A DNA stretch of 64,000 nt. It comes from Nematostella vectensis. Its lineage: Eukaryota; Cnidaria; Anthozoa; Actiniaria; Edwardsiidae. Every line of letters begins with the position of its first letter. Position 1 is the first letter of the stretch. The DNA lies in assembly GCF_932526225.1 (NCBI RefSeq), contig NC_064039.1:11116139-11180138 (forward strand). The letters are read 5' to 3'. A program made the translations under genes and the position numbers. The notes beneath the pieces are model-generated. The model had not been told where the DNA came from and made no database searches. It saw nothing but the letters and a program-made list of their open reading frames with translations. Positions 43,901 to 59,144 of this stretch are shown one piece after another.

Positions 43901-46900
43901 ATTTGTAAAAATTTTCTTTTACATAATCTTGTCAGGATAATAAAACTCCGACTCAAAGTGCTCGTCATTGCCCATTCTCGACGGACTTCTAATATAAACC
44001 TGTTTCTTTTATTTATTTTTTTGTTGAATTTGTTTTTTTTGGTCGAGATTCGCAAACTAACTAGGCTATGTAAACAAAGCCCGCTGCAAAAAAAAAAATA
44101 TCCAAAACTGCCCACAGACAATATCGTAGCCCGCTCAAAACAAATATATACAATAGTATACTCCTTCACAGGCGTCCTTAGGGGCGACCATTTGACTTTC
44201 GAGGGGGTTGGGGGGGGGGGGGGTGAGTTTGAAAAAAAAAAACGCTGCAAGCAACTGCTGATTGAGGAAAAGTAAAAAAAAACCTGCAACCCAACCCTGC
44301 ACCATTTTACTCGATTTTACATGCAGAAAAAATGAAAGTATGAGGGCCGAAACCGAAAATTGTGAAGAACTTACTGGATCATCAACTAGGACAGGAGGGC
44401 AACTTCACAGATTTTCCAGATTTAAAGACTTTTTTTTGTTTATTGAAGTCGTAAGGGGGGGGGGCTCTGAAATTTTGTAAGGGGGGACAGGCATGGTCTT
44501 TTATTCACAAAACCTGTCTGATAGTCTTATTCGTTCTTTATTTAAAATTGAAATTTGAAGCAGAAATGAGATTTTTACTCCAAAAATTTCTGTTTCCATG
44601 AATACAGTTATAACAGTAATTGGGCGTGGCAGTGCATAAACTTCTACACCAAGCACAGCGTATGACATGCATTTCATGACACAGGAAGTTTGATTGCAAA
44701 ATATTTAAAAGAGGCGCGGCTGGATTTTTTCAAAGTGGACCGAGTTTGGCTAATGCAGCCCAATGAAAATTAACACAACCTAAGTATCAAAAAGATGGAT
44801 TATAATTTTACAAATGAAAACATGTTCTAAAAAACTGAACATGAATAACATAATAAACTAAAGCAGTAAAAAAATTGAATACAAGTAAGAGTTTCTTTCA
44901 TTCACCCTTTGACAAGTGGACTGACAAAAATTGTGCCAACATAGGCCCTATAGGCTTTCTATATTATGTTTTAGCACTAGCACACAAATAGCAGGCCATA
45001 GCAGTACCATGAACCTCCTGATAATTTAGTATAGGACCATCCAGGACTTTTAGTCCAAAAAGCACACAAGAGAAGGTTGTTAAAACCTTTAGAATTTTTT
45101 TAATTTTTACTAAAAAACTTATACATTCACCTGGCAAATCCAATACACTACTTAAGGCTATCTTCTGATATGCTTATATATAGAATTTATTATGTTCTAG
45201 ATTCTGAAGAAAATAACAATACCCCTTTTTACTGTATTTGCTTCATATTTTCCTGAAAACATGACAGTGCCTCCCTTTAAACCATGGGACTCGTCAAATT
45301 TCTACTGAATTGTATGACTAAAATTGAATGTATGCTGGCTACGCTTTTAGGCAGTGTCTAAATCTATAAATTATATCGATTTTACAGTTTTTCTATATCC
45401 CAAAACTATTATCCACAATGACGTCCTCTGTGAAGAGCCATAGTTTGACCTAAAATAAATTTGACAGCATTACGTCAAGGCTCTAATGGTAACCAGTAAA
45501 TCATTGGAAATTTATTCATCGGCCTGACACAGTGCATTGGCGTAAATCTGTTTTATCTGTTTTAATATAGCGAAGGCGTATCTGCCACCCCAATCAACGC
45601 TAGCCGATTGTTATGGCTATTTATTGGCGCTTGGGGCGTTAGTCGGCACTTTTAATTACCCTAATCTCTAGTGCAATCTTCACGCTACGGCTAATCGCGA
45701 ATTAAAGAAGAGAAAAAGTTGGTTTGTCATAGGGCAAACTGCTTCATTGTACGCTATTTTAACATGAGTTTTCTCTTTCCATTTAGCTTTATCCATAATA
45801 GGTGCATTATCTCATGGTTTTATTTGTTTAAGTGTATGTGATAAGTCCACACCCTGTTGGAATCGATGAAAGTACGAAAATTAAAAGACTTGAGGCGAGG
45901 AGCTCGCCGCCACGGCACTTGATACTCAAATCCGGATTCAAGAGGATCCGAATTAAACACAAAATGTGCACTAAAAGAACGGCCGATAACTTATGATCTT
46001 TATCCTCGGATTACTCCAACAGCCCGAATTCTTAATGAAAATTGGTTCCGTTTAGTTTCCCGGACCGCTAGAAGGATAATGATGTGAAAACAAGCATTTC
46101 CCGGGTCTGTACCGCAGCGAGACTTGGGCCGAGATAAGGCATCTGACGGGCTATTTGTATGAGCTCCTTATCTTTGATGACTTGAGCACGTGTGCTAGAT
46201 CCGGTCATCTAGGGCAATAACTGTGCGAGGAGATTCATTTAACGATTTACACAGTAAATGACTGTTCCTTTGAACGTTTACATTAGAAGATGAGGCCAGA
46301 TGACACGGGGATAATGCATGTGCTAACTGTGGTATCCATGGAACTAGTGACATGTTGCCAAGTGAACTTGGTGCAAAACTTTAAAATAAGGATGCATTTA
46401 AGCAAATCGAAAACAACGCCCAAATAGGTCTTTAAAATAAGGATAAGATAATTCAATTTAATTGTTCTTAGTATTGCGTATCAGGGCGTTCTTTCGCCGG
46501 GATTTGCTTCTCTTGCTTTCAACGATGCCGCAATATAGCCGTTCCTTGATAGTGTTTTAGAATCACGAAAAAAATAATAAACAAGCTAAAGTAGTAGAAA
46601 TGATCGAATTTATCAACTAAGAAATATTCTAAACGTTTCTGACCTATTTTTTACTGTGACAGTTGGAATCGGTGTTAATGATCGCTTATCGCCTCTCGCT
46701 CATGGAGATTTATCAGCAACTATCAAACTGTTGAAGTTTAGAGCCGTTTTTAGTGACAAAGTAACTTCAAACATTTCACTCGACATCCGACAATCTTGGC
46801 GTTACCTCACGGTGATTTCCTTTTGTTGTTGTTCCAAGCTCTCGTCTTGGAGACCACTTAAGCATAGAGTTCTCGCTAACTGGTTAGAAATCAAATGTTT

Positions 46901-49887
46901 TACTTCTTGAGAGAATGGACTCATGCTGAGGCACTACAGACAGTCTACGGAAATGGGAACGAAATAATGGATTTTGAGAGCACTTGAATCAATTAAACAT
47001 TCGAGAACCGTGGTAAATCAGTAATGAATAAAAAAGATTAGAATTGAAGTCATTTGAAGTTCTTTGGGAGCCTTCTGCGCTAAGTAAATTGTGCAATTGA
47101 GCACATTTGAGAATAGATGTAAACATGGAGTAATGGAGGCCACAGTATAAATCTGCTTGACTTTGAACATATGTCTTTTCCCATAAGAACATTTGTACGT
47201 AGATCAAACACAACGCAAAAACTACCTGTATATCTAGCGATTCTTTTGTCAACAGAAAACGATAATTTACGAATACTGTCAGTCTTTTTTATCTGTCATT
47301 TGTGCACTTGGGACGACTTTAAAAAATCATAAAACAAATTACGAACGTCTCTCTCAGTCACTATGCAATTATCTTACTGCTTTCGGAACTGATAGAAGAA
47401 TAGCGAGTTTTTTATATCAATGAATTAGGGATGAATCTTAAAAAAAGAAACAATAAAAATGAAATTTTATTTTTAGATGTCTTCTTCCTAGAGTCGAGTA
47501 AAAAAAGGTTAGTGTAGAACAGCGGAGTAACATGATCCTTCGTACGATTCCCCACTGATGTCCCAATTAGGCAAGCGCAAGCAATGAGATTTTAATAGCA
47601 AAACATCGTGGTTTCTCTGAATTGGTGGGGTTTAGTCGCATTCTTTGTTCATAAGGTAATTATGATAAAACAGCGATCAGGCAAAAGAATGCAGTGGTTT
47701 ACCAACATTATTCTTTTTGTCTTTTTTATTCGTTTTCATGCAAGGCTTACTGGAAATGAAAACACCAAAAAGATAGATACATTTTTTGCAAGGTGTGTTT
47801 CTTATGTTTTACTCGTATAAATGCTATGGAGTTTTGCGGCTTAAACCTTTTATGGTACGTAGTTCAGGATATAATTTACAGAAAATTGTTTTTGCGGATT
47901 TATCTGCTAGAGCAGCTTTGAGATTTACACATCAGGTTTTCCAATAACAATTGCGTGAAACAACGACTTATCAAATGCCGATCATTACGAAAAGGAACAT
48001 TAAAAGAGATTGAAAATCAATTACGATGTACGGTTTCGATTTTTCAAAAGGAGTTTGTACTCCTAACTCCTGGTGACTTGATTTCTTGGTAAAAGGATTA
48101 TTATTCCACTAAAAAAGTGTAGATAACAGCGATGCTGAATAATTCGTTATTTTAACGAGCGTACCAAAAAGAATGAAAAACACATCATCTCGGAAAGAAA
48201 AACAAATCAACCATGTGATAAATGCTCCATTGAACCTGCATCAGGCATCGTTTTACGCCCCCGAGTATCTAAAAATTGCTTTAGCTAGGTTCGAAAGCGC
48301 AAATTCCTGTCAATTCCTATCCTTAATAATTACTTCAATTTTGATAAAGGTTTGAGAAAGATCGCGATAAAGAGCACAGGTAGTGATGTCATTCTGCCTT
48401 TTCTAAATGCCCCTGCCACGAGTTAATTCAAAATCAATGTGCCACTAAATAGGATGCGATAACCCGCCCAGAGCGATTCCTGTCAAGGTCTCGGGCTATT
48501 TCAGGGGCATTGAAGGTCGTAGCAAAATACTGTAAGATAGAGTTGAATGTTTTTGCCTCGCAAGTGAAAACAGCCGCAGCTCATTTAAGTCAAGCTGGAA
48601 CCATTTGTTTCTAATTACTAATCGGCTGTTTATGAAGTCACGATAAATGCTAGGAGGGACTTTTAGACCGCCAGGGATTTGGAAAGCTATGAAAATAAGT
48701 TAAACGAATTGAAGGTTTAAAAAAACTAGCGTGATTTTGTTCTCTATGTTCGATTTAAAAGTGCGAACAATTTGATCCAAGAAGTCACGTTTTTATACAA
48801 TTGAGAGCGTGTTTTGTGCGAGAATATCTCTAGGATCATTAATTACCTGCCGCAAACAAGAAAACATGGCTTCATTTTCAGCCTGCGGTGGTCATTCAAG
48901 AAAACAACCTCAATTGATACAATGGCCGCGTTAGAAAGATGGAAACCACCGACTAATGCCACAGGCCGTAGGATGATAACAAAGTCATACGGAGTACCTA
49001 CCGCTAACACTTTAATTCAAATTAAATTCATAAACGGGTACTGACAAGTCACGGGTTACATTCAAACATAAATCCGAATTCTACTGTGAAACACGGTCGG
49101 TGGTAATTTTTGTACATTTTAACGTATGTCTTAAACGAAAATCAATTAGTACATGTCTTTATTTCGTGAATTTCGCCTGAGTGATTTTACCCCTAGAGTT
49201 AATTCGATTGGAGACAAAACGATTAAAAGCAACATAAACCGAGCCTCGAGGCAAAACGTTTTTGAAATAGAGAATCAAAGCTCAATTCACGAAACAAACG
49301 CGTTTCTCTCCCGTGGCGTAAAGCTATTTGTATTCGATTTACAAAAATTCTGATTGAGCAGTTAGGTGTAAACTCTATTTAGGAACTGCGTGAAGTCTTG
49401 CAGTATTAAAACAAAGATTATCACACTTCCCAAGAGTCTCATTGTTAGTCATAAGAGTTCCGTTTGCTACATATTGTACGTCTATCAAGGGAAAGCTGAG
49501 CGTTAATTGCCCTGCATCTCAAACGTTTTAAAGTAATTGAGACAGCCAAGCATCGATTACACATCTTCAGCCCTCAAACCCCACGTCGCTTTAACACGGC
49601 GACGTAGATACGCTATAAATTCCCATTATAATTTGCTTATTTTTGATACGGTTTAACTTTTGTACTCAATGGTGTGTTTCGAAAATTCTGGGTCAATAGT
49701 TAATTTCTACGGCTCCGCTACGTGAAGAAATCTTAGCCTAACCGGTCTTTAACATTAGAAGAATTGTGATGGCAACTTGAATGAACAATTAACACGTAGA
49801 CCTCTTTCTGTAACTCGCCACAAACTGGCCTTTCAGTAATTATTATTTCACTTATGAGTTGATGTTTTTCCAAACAGGAAATAGGTT
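40986..49887. other. Long non-coding interval between the LINE and NK7
   Basis: No convincing gene was found. It contains a hairpin MITE (42903-43152), an A17-type run near 42763, G-rich tracts at 44213 and 44455, and a short (TA)n at 43835. The stretch 45.5-49.9 kb is repeat-poor compared with its surroundings, so it is a reasonable place to look for NK7 or NK6 enhancers; that is inference only. Confidence 0.5.
42903..43152. mobile_element. Hairpin MITE with about 60-base inverted ends
   Basis: The left end CAGGTAGCCCAGGCTCACGG plus CGAGT is inverted at the right end, and similarity continues through TAGGTTTA and ACAGAGTTTGTATGAG. Direct copies of ACTACAACAG flank it at 42896-42905 and 43155-43164, as a possible target duplication. 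The interior also folds (GACGTTGCTGCTGCTA with TAGCAGCAACGTC). It is non-coding. Confidence 0.7.
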
Positions 49888-50658
<771 letters not shown>

Positions 50659-53600
50659 CCTTTTGAGCGCAATTACCTAATTACTGTCTCTGTATCGAGA
50701 CTGTTTTGGCGTAGCACGCGCGTGAACTGGTCGATATCGAAACTGTTTCCTACCAAACGCTTAGGAGTCTATCTGTGACAGCGATGTGCAGTGAGATGAG
50801 CAGTCATACCATCTAAGCTTGCCGCCTTCCTATGACATATTAAATAAATCAATAACGTGATTGGATTGACGATAAGGGTAATTAGAAGGATTTGCTGACA
50901 AATGCGAGCGCTCCAAGAATTTTCACTCTCACTTGTGATTGGCGGACCAAGACGAGGCCACTTGTTTGCTGCTTTGTCATTGGCTCGTGTGGTCATGAAG
51001 CCATGGGCAATTTAGGAGGGTTTTGATCGCTAATTTGGTTAATTTCTATGTCAATCAAGTCAGCCTTTTGCTCATTCCTAATACACCTCTTATTTAATAG
51101 TTTTTCTTACGTGCCTCAATTGCCGCGTTTAAGAGACGCTTAAGCAATGAGCGGAAACCGATACACTTTCATTTTGAGGCGGTATGGAGTCTTTGGTTAT
51201 TCAGGAACCATATCAGTGGTCTAATTATTTCTGAAAGGGGCCCTTAGCCTGGCTCTCGGGCACATTTTCAAGAAGTATCAACACCAAACGAAGGAGAACC
51301 TTCACTACTTTAAATGATTCATCTAACAGTCCAATGTGGCTTTATAGGATTCTCTCTATATTGTCGGCTCATTGAGTTTTTGCTTAACTTTAACTAATCT
51401 TGCGAAAAACGGATTATCAGCAGGGGACGATATTAAGAATAAATAAAAATGATCAATTAGTTCCCTTCATATCACAAACAAAGATAGATTTGTGTTATTC
51501 ACCAGAAAGGGCAGGTTAAAACAGAAAGTGAATGGCGCACTTTGCGCCTTGCTTTCACAGACTAGATTACTCTTATTCGGAATCAGGATTGCGTCGATTC
51601 TGTTTGTAGTGTAAAGTAAAAATACTTAAAGCTGTATTCTAGTGTGCTCTAAATTTGAGCTATCAAACATCCGATAAGAGCTCGAGAGGATGAGGCCGAG
51701 CCTATCGCAAGCGGATTTTGACTATTTCTGTCAGGCGATGTTTGGTAGTTGCTAAACGCTTGGACCAGAGCGATAAAGGCCATAAAGCTCCTTAGCTTAC
51801 GATATCTCCTGGTCGGTGAATCACGAGGAATTCCACTTGAAAGGCGCATAAGTACAAGTGCAAATCTGACGCTGAAGTGAGCAATTAAAGGATAAATTGC
51901 CCAGAATTAAAATGTGAGAGCGCACCACTAATGGAATATGATCTACTGGGTGATGGCTGATTCATATCTCACAATATTTTATTTTTGTCAAAGCCAAAAT
52001 TCTGTAAATCGCTGCTGTTTTTAGAATTCAATTCATATAATCCCTACTTTAGTAGCGTAGAGTAACGCCATCTTTACTTAATGGGATTTTGCGGCCTCGG
52101 TAAATTCACAAAGTAAAGCGATTGTTTGCAGTGTTTATTGGTGTTGGAGGTTAGCGAACAAAGAGCGACGGTATAGCTTCAGGCGATGAACTAAACCAAT
52201 TCAGCATACACTAAACGTCTGTTGCCGAAACTGCTTGGAATAAATAGGAAAAACACGACCAAAACCGTAAATTTTAACTGTTTTTTCTTGATATTGCGTT
52301 ATTATAGTTATGTGTGAAACAAGTGCGAACTTGCGAAGTTGTTTTTAGGTGTTTGGATGTAATTAAATGATGGAAAGAGTTATTTGATAGCTCTAGACAC
52401 TAAGACAACGGGAGGTCTTCTGTCATAATCGTTTTAAAAGCAACTTCAGGCTTAGACAAACATATTAAGGCCCAGCTATTATACGGGATTACATACAAGA
52501 CAGGCTTAGACAAGTTTGAACTTTAGGATAGGACCTCTTAACCACTATTTTCGCCAATTTAGTTCACCTCCTCAGAACATGATCAATTCAACGTACGAGC
52601 TAGGTGTTTAGTTAAGGAATCAGGTGATTAAACTTACATGCCCGAGGCTAATTTACTCTTAACGCTTTTCGCTTTTTGATTTCTAGAAGACTCATCAAAA
52701 CATCCCATAAAGAAGAAATCACTATTATTTTTTTTAAGCAAGCAAATATTACTTATTTCCGTACCCTGTCTAGTTTACATTTCGTTTTGTATTTTTCTAA
52801 TTCTGTATCCATTTAATTCAGAAACATGACTCAACATATTTAAACCATTCTTTAGATAGGGTTTTGTTTCAGAAACGAATGAATTAATATCAATCTACTT
52901 TCATAAGTATGTCAAGAAAAAAACATCCCTTCCTCGTCAGCAGTTGTTAACCACTAGAGTTCACAAGGACACGACGCACTTCTTCTCTTATTGCACAACT
53001 ACAGTGCGCTCTTATTGGTTCATTAACATCCCCGTACGGCCCCTCAGAAACAACGCAACACACTTTCTCAAAACCCTGTATAATAAATATGTTATTGTCC
53101 TCGTTTGTTTGAATTGGGCCTTGCGGTAACTTTGAACCCTAGATTTTTTCTATCGTTTCATTGCGCGTGAGCATCGGTCTTGGGTCATAAAAAAAGGAAG
53201 GTTTAAGTTCCCGTACACTGTACAATAAATTAGAGTTTTTTGCTACCTTAGAAAAATTTGGGTATCTCATCCGACTACTAAAGCTATATACATAGAATAT
53301 TCTCGATTTACTATCGATATTTAGCTAAGAAAGACCCCTTGGATTGCACTGGTACGTGATGCTGGTTGTTCATGACTAAATTGGTGCATGGTTCCTTTTA
53401 GTCTTTGTTTGCACGAATGTAAATAGAATACTTGAGACTCTCAGTATAACGAGATATGACAAGAATACTTCGATAGAGCAAAGAGTCATAATATAATGAG
53501 GTAAACCATCTACAAAGAAAGGATCTAGATGAGGAGGGTCATACTAAGACATTTGTAACTGTCCTTGTAGTTATCCATGTGCACTGGTTTACCCTTTGGT

Positions 53601-53780
53601 CCGAGGCCTCTGATTTGATGAATGTGCGCACTTAACATTCTTGATTGATAGGAGGGGGATTCGAGTGGGAGGAGCTACGCGCTTAATTGGAAATGTCAGC
53701 TAACCTATTTCTAAGGGATATATGGTGCACAAAGGAGAAAGGAAGTAGGTTGTTTGATAGTGTGGGATAGACGATACGAC
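50659..53780. other. 5' flank of NK7 and intergenic DNA
   Basis: No gene or clear transposon was recognised. The NK7 promoter should lie in the first few hundred bases; no convincing TATA box was seen. Confidence 0.5.
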
Positions 53781-53803
53781 GGGGGGGGGGGGGGGGGGGG
53801 GGG
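53781..53803. repeat. G23 tract at the edge of the segmental duplication
   Basis: 23 consecutive G precede TTAGCAGGATTTTTT, the first base of the duplicated segment. The second copy lacks the G run. Confidence 0.95.
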
Positions 53804-54539
53804 TTAGCAGGATTTTTTTTTCCAAAATTGTTATCGCGGTAATTTGGGTTTCGCTACAACGTCGGCGTGTCTCCATTAGCCAATGTTCGCTTGTTCAAAA
53901 CTTGTTTTTAAGGTTTTGGCTGTTTAAAGTATTTGGAAAAGCTCGTTGCCAACTCGACAGATAGAGATCAAATGTTTGCTCCCTTACTGATTTTATATGA
54001 CAAAAATTACGCCCCTGTTTAAAATGTCACAGACGGTAATCTACTCTAGAAGGAGTGCTCAAGAAATCCCATTATTAGCCACTCATTTACTTAAGCAGAT
54101 TTGAAACGTCTGCCATTTGTTGCATCTATTCTGGTCTCATTGGTTGTGATTTTAAACTATATAATATAATCTGGTTTTGTTTTCTTGTACTCCATCCCCA
54201 AGAATGTGCTCTTTGGAACATAAATAAGATGTTTAAAACAATTAAAATATTTAAAAAAATACGGCTTCAAGGGCGCTAGAGGGGGTCATCCGATAATAAT
54301 GATGATGATGATGTTAACGATTCTAATACAGAGGTAAAGGAGAGCATGCAAACTGATCAAACACATTTTGAATCAATACTAAGAATTTGACTTTACGGGA
54401 GTTCGAGTTAGCGGGAGTTCACATGGAGTTTGATGGTAATCGTTAGAATAGATGACCATAAAAAGGGCCACTGCTGCAAAGTTAACGTGAGCTTCTACCG
54501 GGGAAAGAAGAAAATCCAAGAAAACTTACGTGGTGTCAC

Positions 54540-54625
54540 TCGGGTCTTTCGTGGTCACCCGGGTCTTTCGTGGTCACCCGGGTCTTTCGTGGTTACCCGG
54601 GTCTTTCGTGGTCACCCGGTCACTC
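54540..54625. repeat. 19-base tandem repeat, four copies
   Basis: CGGGTCTTTCGTGGTCACC is repeated four times here and three times in the duplicate at 61811-61880. Related CACTCGGG text follows. Confidence 0.9.
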
Positions 54626-55952
54626 GGGGTCAATCATAGTCACTCGGGTCTTTCCTGGTTGTTTTCTAGTTCAACAAGCTATATTAACATTAAAATAAAC
54701 ATTGCTCGGCTTTTGCATATTCTCCCCACTTGGTGAGGGATAGGGCCAATAATTAAAGTTCATTATTCGAAATTTTATTTGATTATTTGCCGTTTCAACT
54801 CCTGATCGAGTTTTTGAATTGTCAAAGCATAGAACTTTGATAGGACTTTGTCGTCGTTTTATATTTTATAAACCTTTTGTAATCTCTCTGTTGCTTAAAA
54901 GCAGTTGTTCAAATTTTGGCACATTGCACTACTGACCGTAATATTACACGAACTGAAACCTTTGCTTTGGGAACAAATTGCTACAAATATAACTGTATAA
55001 AAGATACAAGTACAAGGAAACATAGATGAATTTTAGGAAGAATGTCCGATTTTTGTGATTTATTTTCTTGACTTGAAAGCATTTCCAAATGTACATATTC
55101 GCTCAATTTCATTTACTTCGCGCAGACAATCGCTGGGTTTTTAACACTAGAACCACAAAAAAAGCAAGAAATATGCATTTTTTCGCTACTCTAAGCCAAC
55201 ATATTATAAAACACTAATATTGGGGGTAGTTTGAATATCAAAGAGAACTTATTTAAATTTTTGTAAGACGTTTTGTTTTAAACGTTTCTTGCAAAAACGG
55301 TTAGCAGTTAGCAATTGCTATTCAGGGCCAGTATTATAAATAATAAATATGAAATAAAATGAGATTTATATGCCTGGTGTACATAAGCTATTATTTTTCT
55401 TAATGTTCATTTTCAATGTTTTGCTTATTCCATTTTCTTCTTTTTTTTTTCTTTCATCTTTTTACTTTTTTTTCTTTTCTTGTATTTCTTAAATAAAATA
55501 AACTGTCAAATTTACAATTTAGAAACCGATTCAGTGTTTTAACAGGAACCATACTGATTGTTTGCATACGCTATTCGGGTTTCTAGGCTACTGGCAAACA
55601 AAATCTGAATAAAGTACATTTATGATATTAGGTTGAAGAATGTTTTAAACAAATATGGCACTTGGTTTACACTTGATTAAACTATGCAGAAACTTTTAAA
55701 GGACTTTAAAAGAGAAAAATAATTGCAGGAATATATATATATATATATATATTGTCTTTCAATAATTTATGATTCCAGTAACTGGGTAAATAGTTCGTTC
55801 TTAAAGTTTTGCAATGAATTAATAATGACTAGTGTCAACTCATCAATTGCAGCCTCTCTCATTCGCCAAACTTTCATCTGAAAAGAAAAACCAAAATTCA
55901 AGAATTCTTACAAACTTAACTGGTAATAATTACCAAGTTCAAAAATCACACA

Positions 55953-58806
55953 ATGCTTTTCTATATTTTGGTATCTGTGCTTCCTTTTGCACGAAGCCAT
56001 GACACACTAGCTGGTATAACAAGGGATGATTTTGAGTTCAACTTTGCGAACTTTATCAAGCACGAGAGTTCGTACCTCAATGTAACAACCCTAGTCAGTC
56101 ACTTCGTGGAAGGAGAAGAACATTGTGCGAAAAAATGCAAAGACAACAATGCGTGTTTATCCATCAACATGGCGGCTCAGCCGAACTCTAATGCTTTGCA
56201 CTGGTGTGGTCTTCTTTCCACCGATAAATACAACGAGTCGATGAAGTTCATCAGCGGCAACGAGACCTCGATCCACTACAGCATACAGGTAAACATTCTT
56301 TATCTTGGATTTTCAACTGTCACGGTCTCTATCTAGTTTAGTGCTTCTGATTCAACGATATTGATGTATTCTGTCTCAAAATTCAATCGTACTGATGTCT
56401 AAATATAAATAGAAATATGACAACTCAAATACTAAACCGTGCTCATGTATCAACGTGAAAACCTCAAAATTAAACCGAACCTTATAGTTTTTGTGGTTAA
56501 CGAGAAATGTTTTTTATTGATCCCGGCCGTGTACCTGTATCTTGTGGTTGTCTTTATCTTATAGAGCCCGTGATATGTTTACATGGCAAATGACCGTGTT
56601 TATGTTTTTGCGTTTATAAAAGCTTTGTCGTTCTAGTGCCCGAGCGCTTATGTATCAATGTGGTGCCATCTTGTTTTATCCTAGAGCCCGTGTGCTGGAG
56701 GGGCGTGTCTCCATGGAGGGAGGTGTTACCCATCATACCGAGACGGAGACTTCAGATGCGCTTGCCCTCCGCTATACGCCGGCAAGGCCTGCCAGAAATG
56801 TATAATATATCTGACCGTCCATGGGAGAACAGTCACTTGGGTTTTCCGTGTAAATGCACGTAGGACATCTCAAATCGCTTTGAGTACACTTCGCATTTAA
56901 CCCGCGAGCATTTCTCTAGCACGAAGTTAATTCTGCTTTTCTTCAAATGTTTCTTTATACAAATTTAGATTTCTCCAGTCGGGTGTCAAACTGGGGTCCA
57001 AGGGGGACTTTCTTTGTTTATCTTGGTCTGTTGGTGAAAACGTAGAACAAGTTGCAACTAATTGCCCATTTGCTAGAGCTCAGGAATGTCAAAGAATGTG
57101 AAATAAAATGCCATTTGCAAAACACATTTTCATGTCAGCGAATTTGAATCTAAGATCTGGCCACCAGACTTGCTACCCGTCGGTTGGCTCCACCCGCAGA
57201 TTCAACCACTTCGTCACTGTGAAATGCCAGTTAGAACAATGACACATCCGTATTTTCCCATTATTTATCGCTGGCTGTTTAATTGTTGCTGACAGACCCG
57301 TAATTCAGTGTATACTGCAATGGGCCTTAATATTATTAAACATTTTCCCGCCATATCCCCCTGTAATTATTTACATTTGCCACTTGTCAAGCTGGTCAGG
57401 AAGAAGCGTAGCCACGATTTTTAAAAGGAGGGGGCCCAAAACGCGGTTTTTTTCATTTCCTCCTGTATCTTAAATAATGTCTCATACGTTTACTGTATTT
57501 TTTGCTGCTCGAAGGGAGGGCGGGGCCTGCCCCTTCCCCTGGCCACGCCCTTGTCAGGTATATCAAGACGTCATTTATTTCTTTCAGCCTGCTCAGCGCC
57601 TCTTGGCATGGAGGACGGGCGAATTCCTGACAGCCTGCTACAAGCATCCTCCATCTGGGGAAACAGGAATGACCACTCCCCCGCTTACGGGAGACTGAAC
57701 ATGGTACATGATCCATTTTCAAACTATTTCGGAGCCTGGTCCGCTTACTCAAATCAAGTAGGGCAATATCTTCAGATAGGTCTAGGGACACTGAACATAA
57801 TAACTGGGGTTGGGACCCAGGGTCGGGTGCCTAGTAATCAGTGGATCACGAGATATACGATCCAGTACCTACCAGAGGGGAGTGATGTGTGGAATAGCTA
57901 CCTGGAGAACGACGTTGTTAAGGTAAGACTTTTGATGCCCTGTCTGGGGTATTCCCAATAGTATCCTATCTCAATTGCACTCCTGCTTACCGACCCAGAG
58001 TGAGTTATGGGTGAAAGCGAGTCCGCAGGTTAGAGAACAGTTGGTCGCATGTTCCAATGTGCAGGGAAGGGTAGGGAAATAAAGAATAAGAACATCGAAA
58101 AGGCCAAACCGCCACCCCATCCCTACTCCACCCCGTATACACCAAGTGTGCTAGCATACCGAAAAAAAGGATTTGCCGAACTATGTATCCATATTTAAAT
58201 CAGTTTAAGGACGAGGGTACATGGAATAGTAGTATAGAAGAGACCTAAAGGGAAATACTAGATTAAAAGAGGCATAAATGATACCCTATGATAAATTATA
58301 TGGGCCCTGGTTCTTGGAAGACCTACGGTGGAATGAATCATCTCAGATGACCTATTAACTGTCTGCAGGGGCGACGCGCTCTCCTCACCGGTCAAGTTAC
58401 GTTGCGTAGTCCCCGGCGCGCTGGCCAAAACATACCCGACGTCCCAAAACAAGTCACAATTCAGCCAAATTAGAGGGAATTTAGTGGATTATTATCAGTT
58501 CTTTTCCTTCTACCGTTGCGTCTGCAAACTGTTACTAATTTTAGGATCTCAACCTCCAAAGCACGTCCAAACGCTTTTTTCTTGCTTTCACTGAACTTAG
58601 AATACTGAAAATTCTTATGTCAGAAAAAAAAACATTGACAGTTTTTTTTTAATTTCCAGCAATTCCAGGGTAACAGTGACGGTAGTACGGTCGTCATTAA
58701 CACTCTCGACCCATACATCAAGACGACAACCGTGAGAATCGTAGCTCAGGCGTGGCATAATCACGTGTCACTCAGAGCAGAACTCTACGGCTGCACACCT
58801 CCTTAA
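55953..58806 (+). CDS. Secreted PAN-EGF-F5/8 type C (discoidin) protein, 310 aa
   Basis: Exons: 55953-56288, 56685-56799, 57588-57922 and 58660-58806, all with GT-AG sites and consistent phase; 933 bases including TAA. Exon 1 encodes a signal peptide (MLFYILVSVLPFARS) and a PAN/Apple-like cysteine module (CAKKCKDNNACLSIN, LHWCGLL). Exon 2 is one EGF-like domain with six cysteines (SPCAGGACLHGGRCYPS to CACPPLYAGKAC). Exons 3-4 form one F5/8 type C domain, opening CSAPLGMEDGRIPDSLLQAS and closing VSLRAELYGCTPP. Such modules bind carbohydrate, lipid or other cell-surface ligands. The protein has no membrane segment and should be extracellular. The next unit of the segmental duplication carries a near-identical gene. 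A hAT-like MITE starts 10 bases after the stop. Confidence 0.92.
57404..57552. mobile_element. Probable MITE remnant in intron 2
   Basis: GAAGCGTAGCCACG on the left and CCCCTGGCCACGCCC on the right are loosely inverted, around AGGGGGC- and GGCGGGGCC-rich sequence. It lies just before the acceptor at 57587. The assignment is tentative. Confidence 0.3.
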
Positions 58807-58815
58807 CAGGCAACT

Positions 58816-59144
58816 CAGTGGGGCGGATCCAGATTACCCCCTCCCCAAGTTTGTTTAGTAGCTAGGAAGATCAGATTTGCAGCACAGGGACATTCCTGGG
58901 CTGTTTTCAGTTTTAAGCTTTAAACCCAAATTCCACGAAAAAATTTTATTCACGTGTATTCCAGTATTTATATTGTTGTTTGCTCTTAGAGACATCCAGA
59001 AATCTGGATAAGCCTGTGGCTAGACAGAAATGTGTCTGAAGGACATAAGTCAGAGAAGAGTATAAATATTATGGTATATTTTGGTACCCCCTGCACTATT
59101 GGTTTACCCCTCCTTTTCGAGAAATCCAGGATCCGCCTCTTCAG
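58816..59144. mobile_element. hAT-like MITE next to the stop codon
   Basis: The left end CAGTGGGGCGGATCCAG and the right end (reverse complement CTGAAGAGGCGGATCCTGG) form imperfect inverted repeats, with further pairing of ACCCCCTCCCC and GGAGGGGTAAAC. It probably forms part of the 3' UTR of the preceding gene. Confidence 0.5.

Noticed and set aside
54430-54736. Open frames over the 19-base repeat (FRGHPGLSW text)
   Set aside because: Repeat translation; the same region in copy 2 shifts frame because of the missing unit, which argues against coding.
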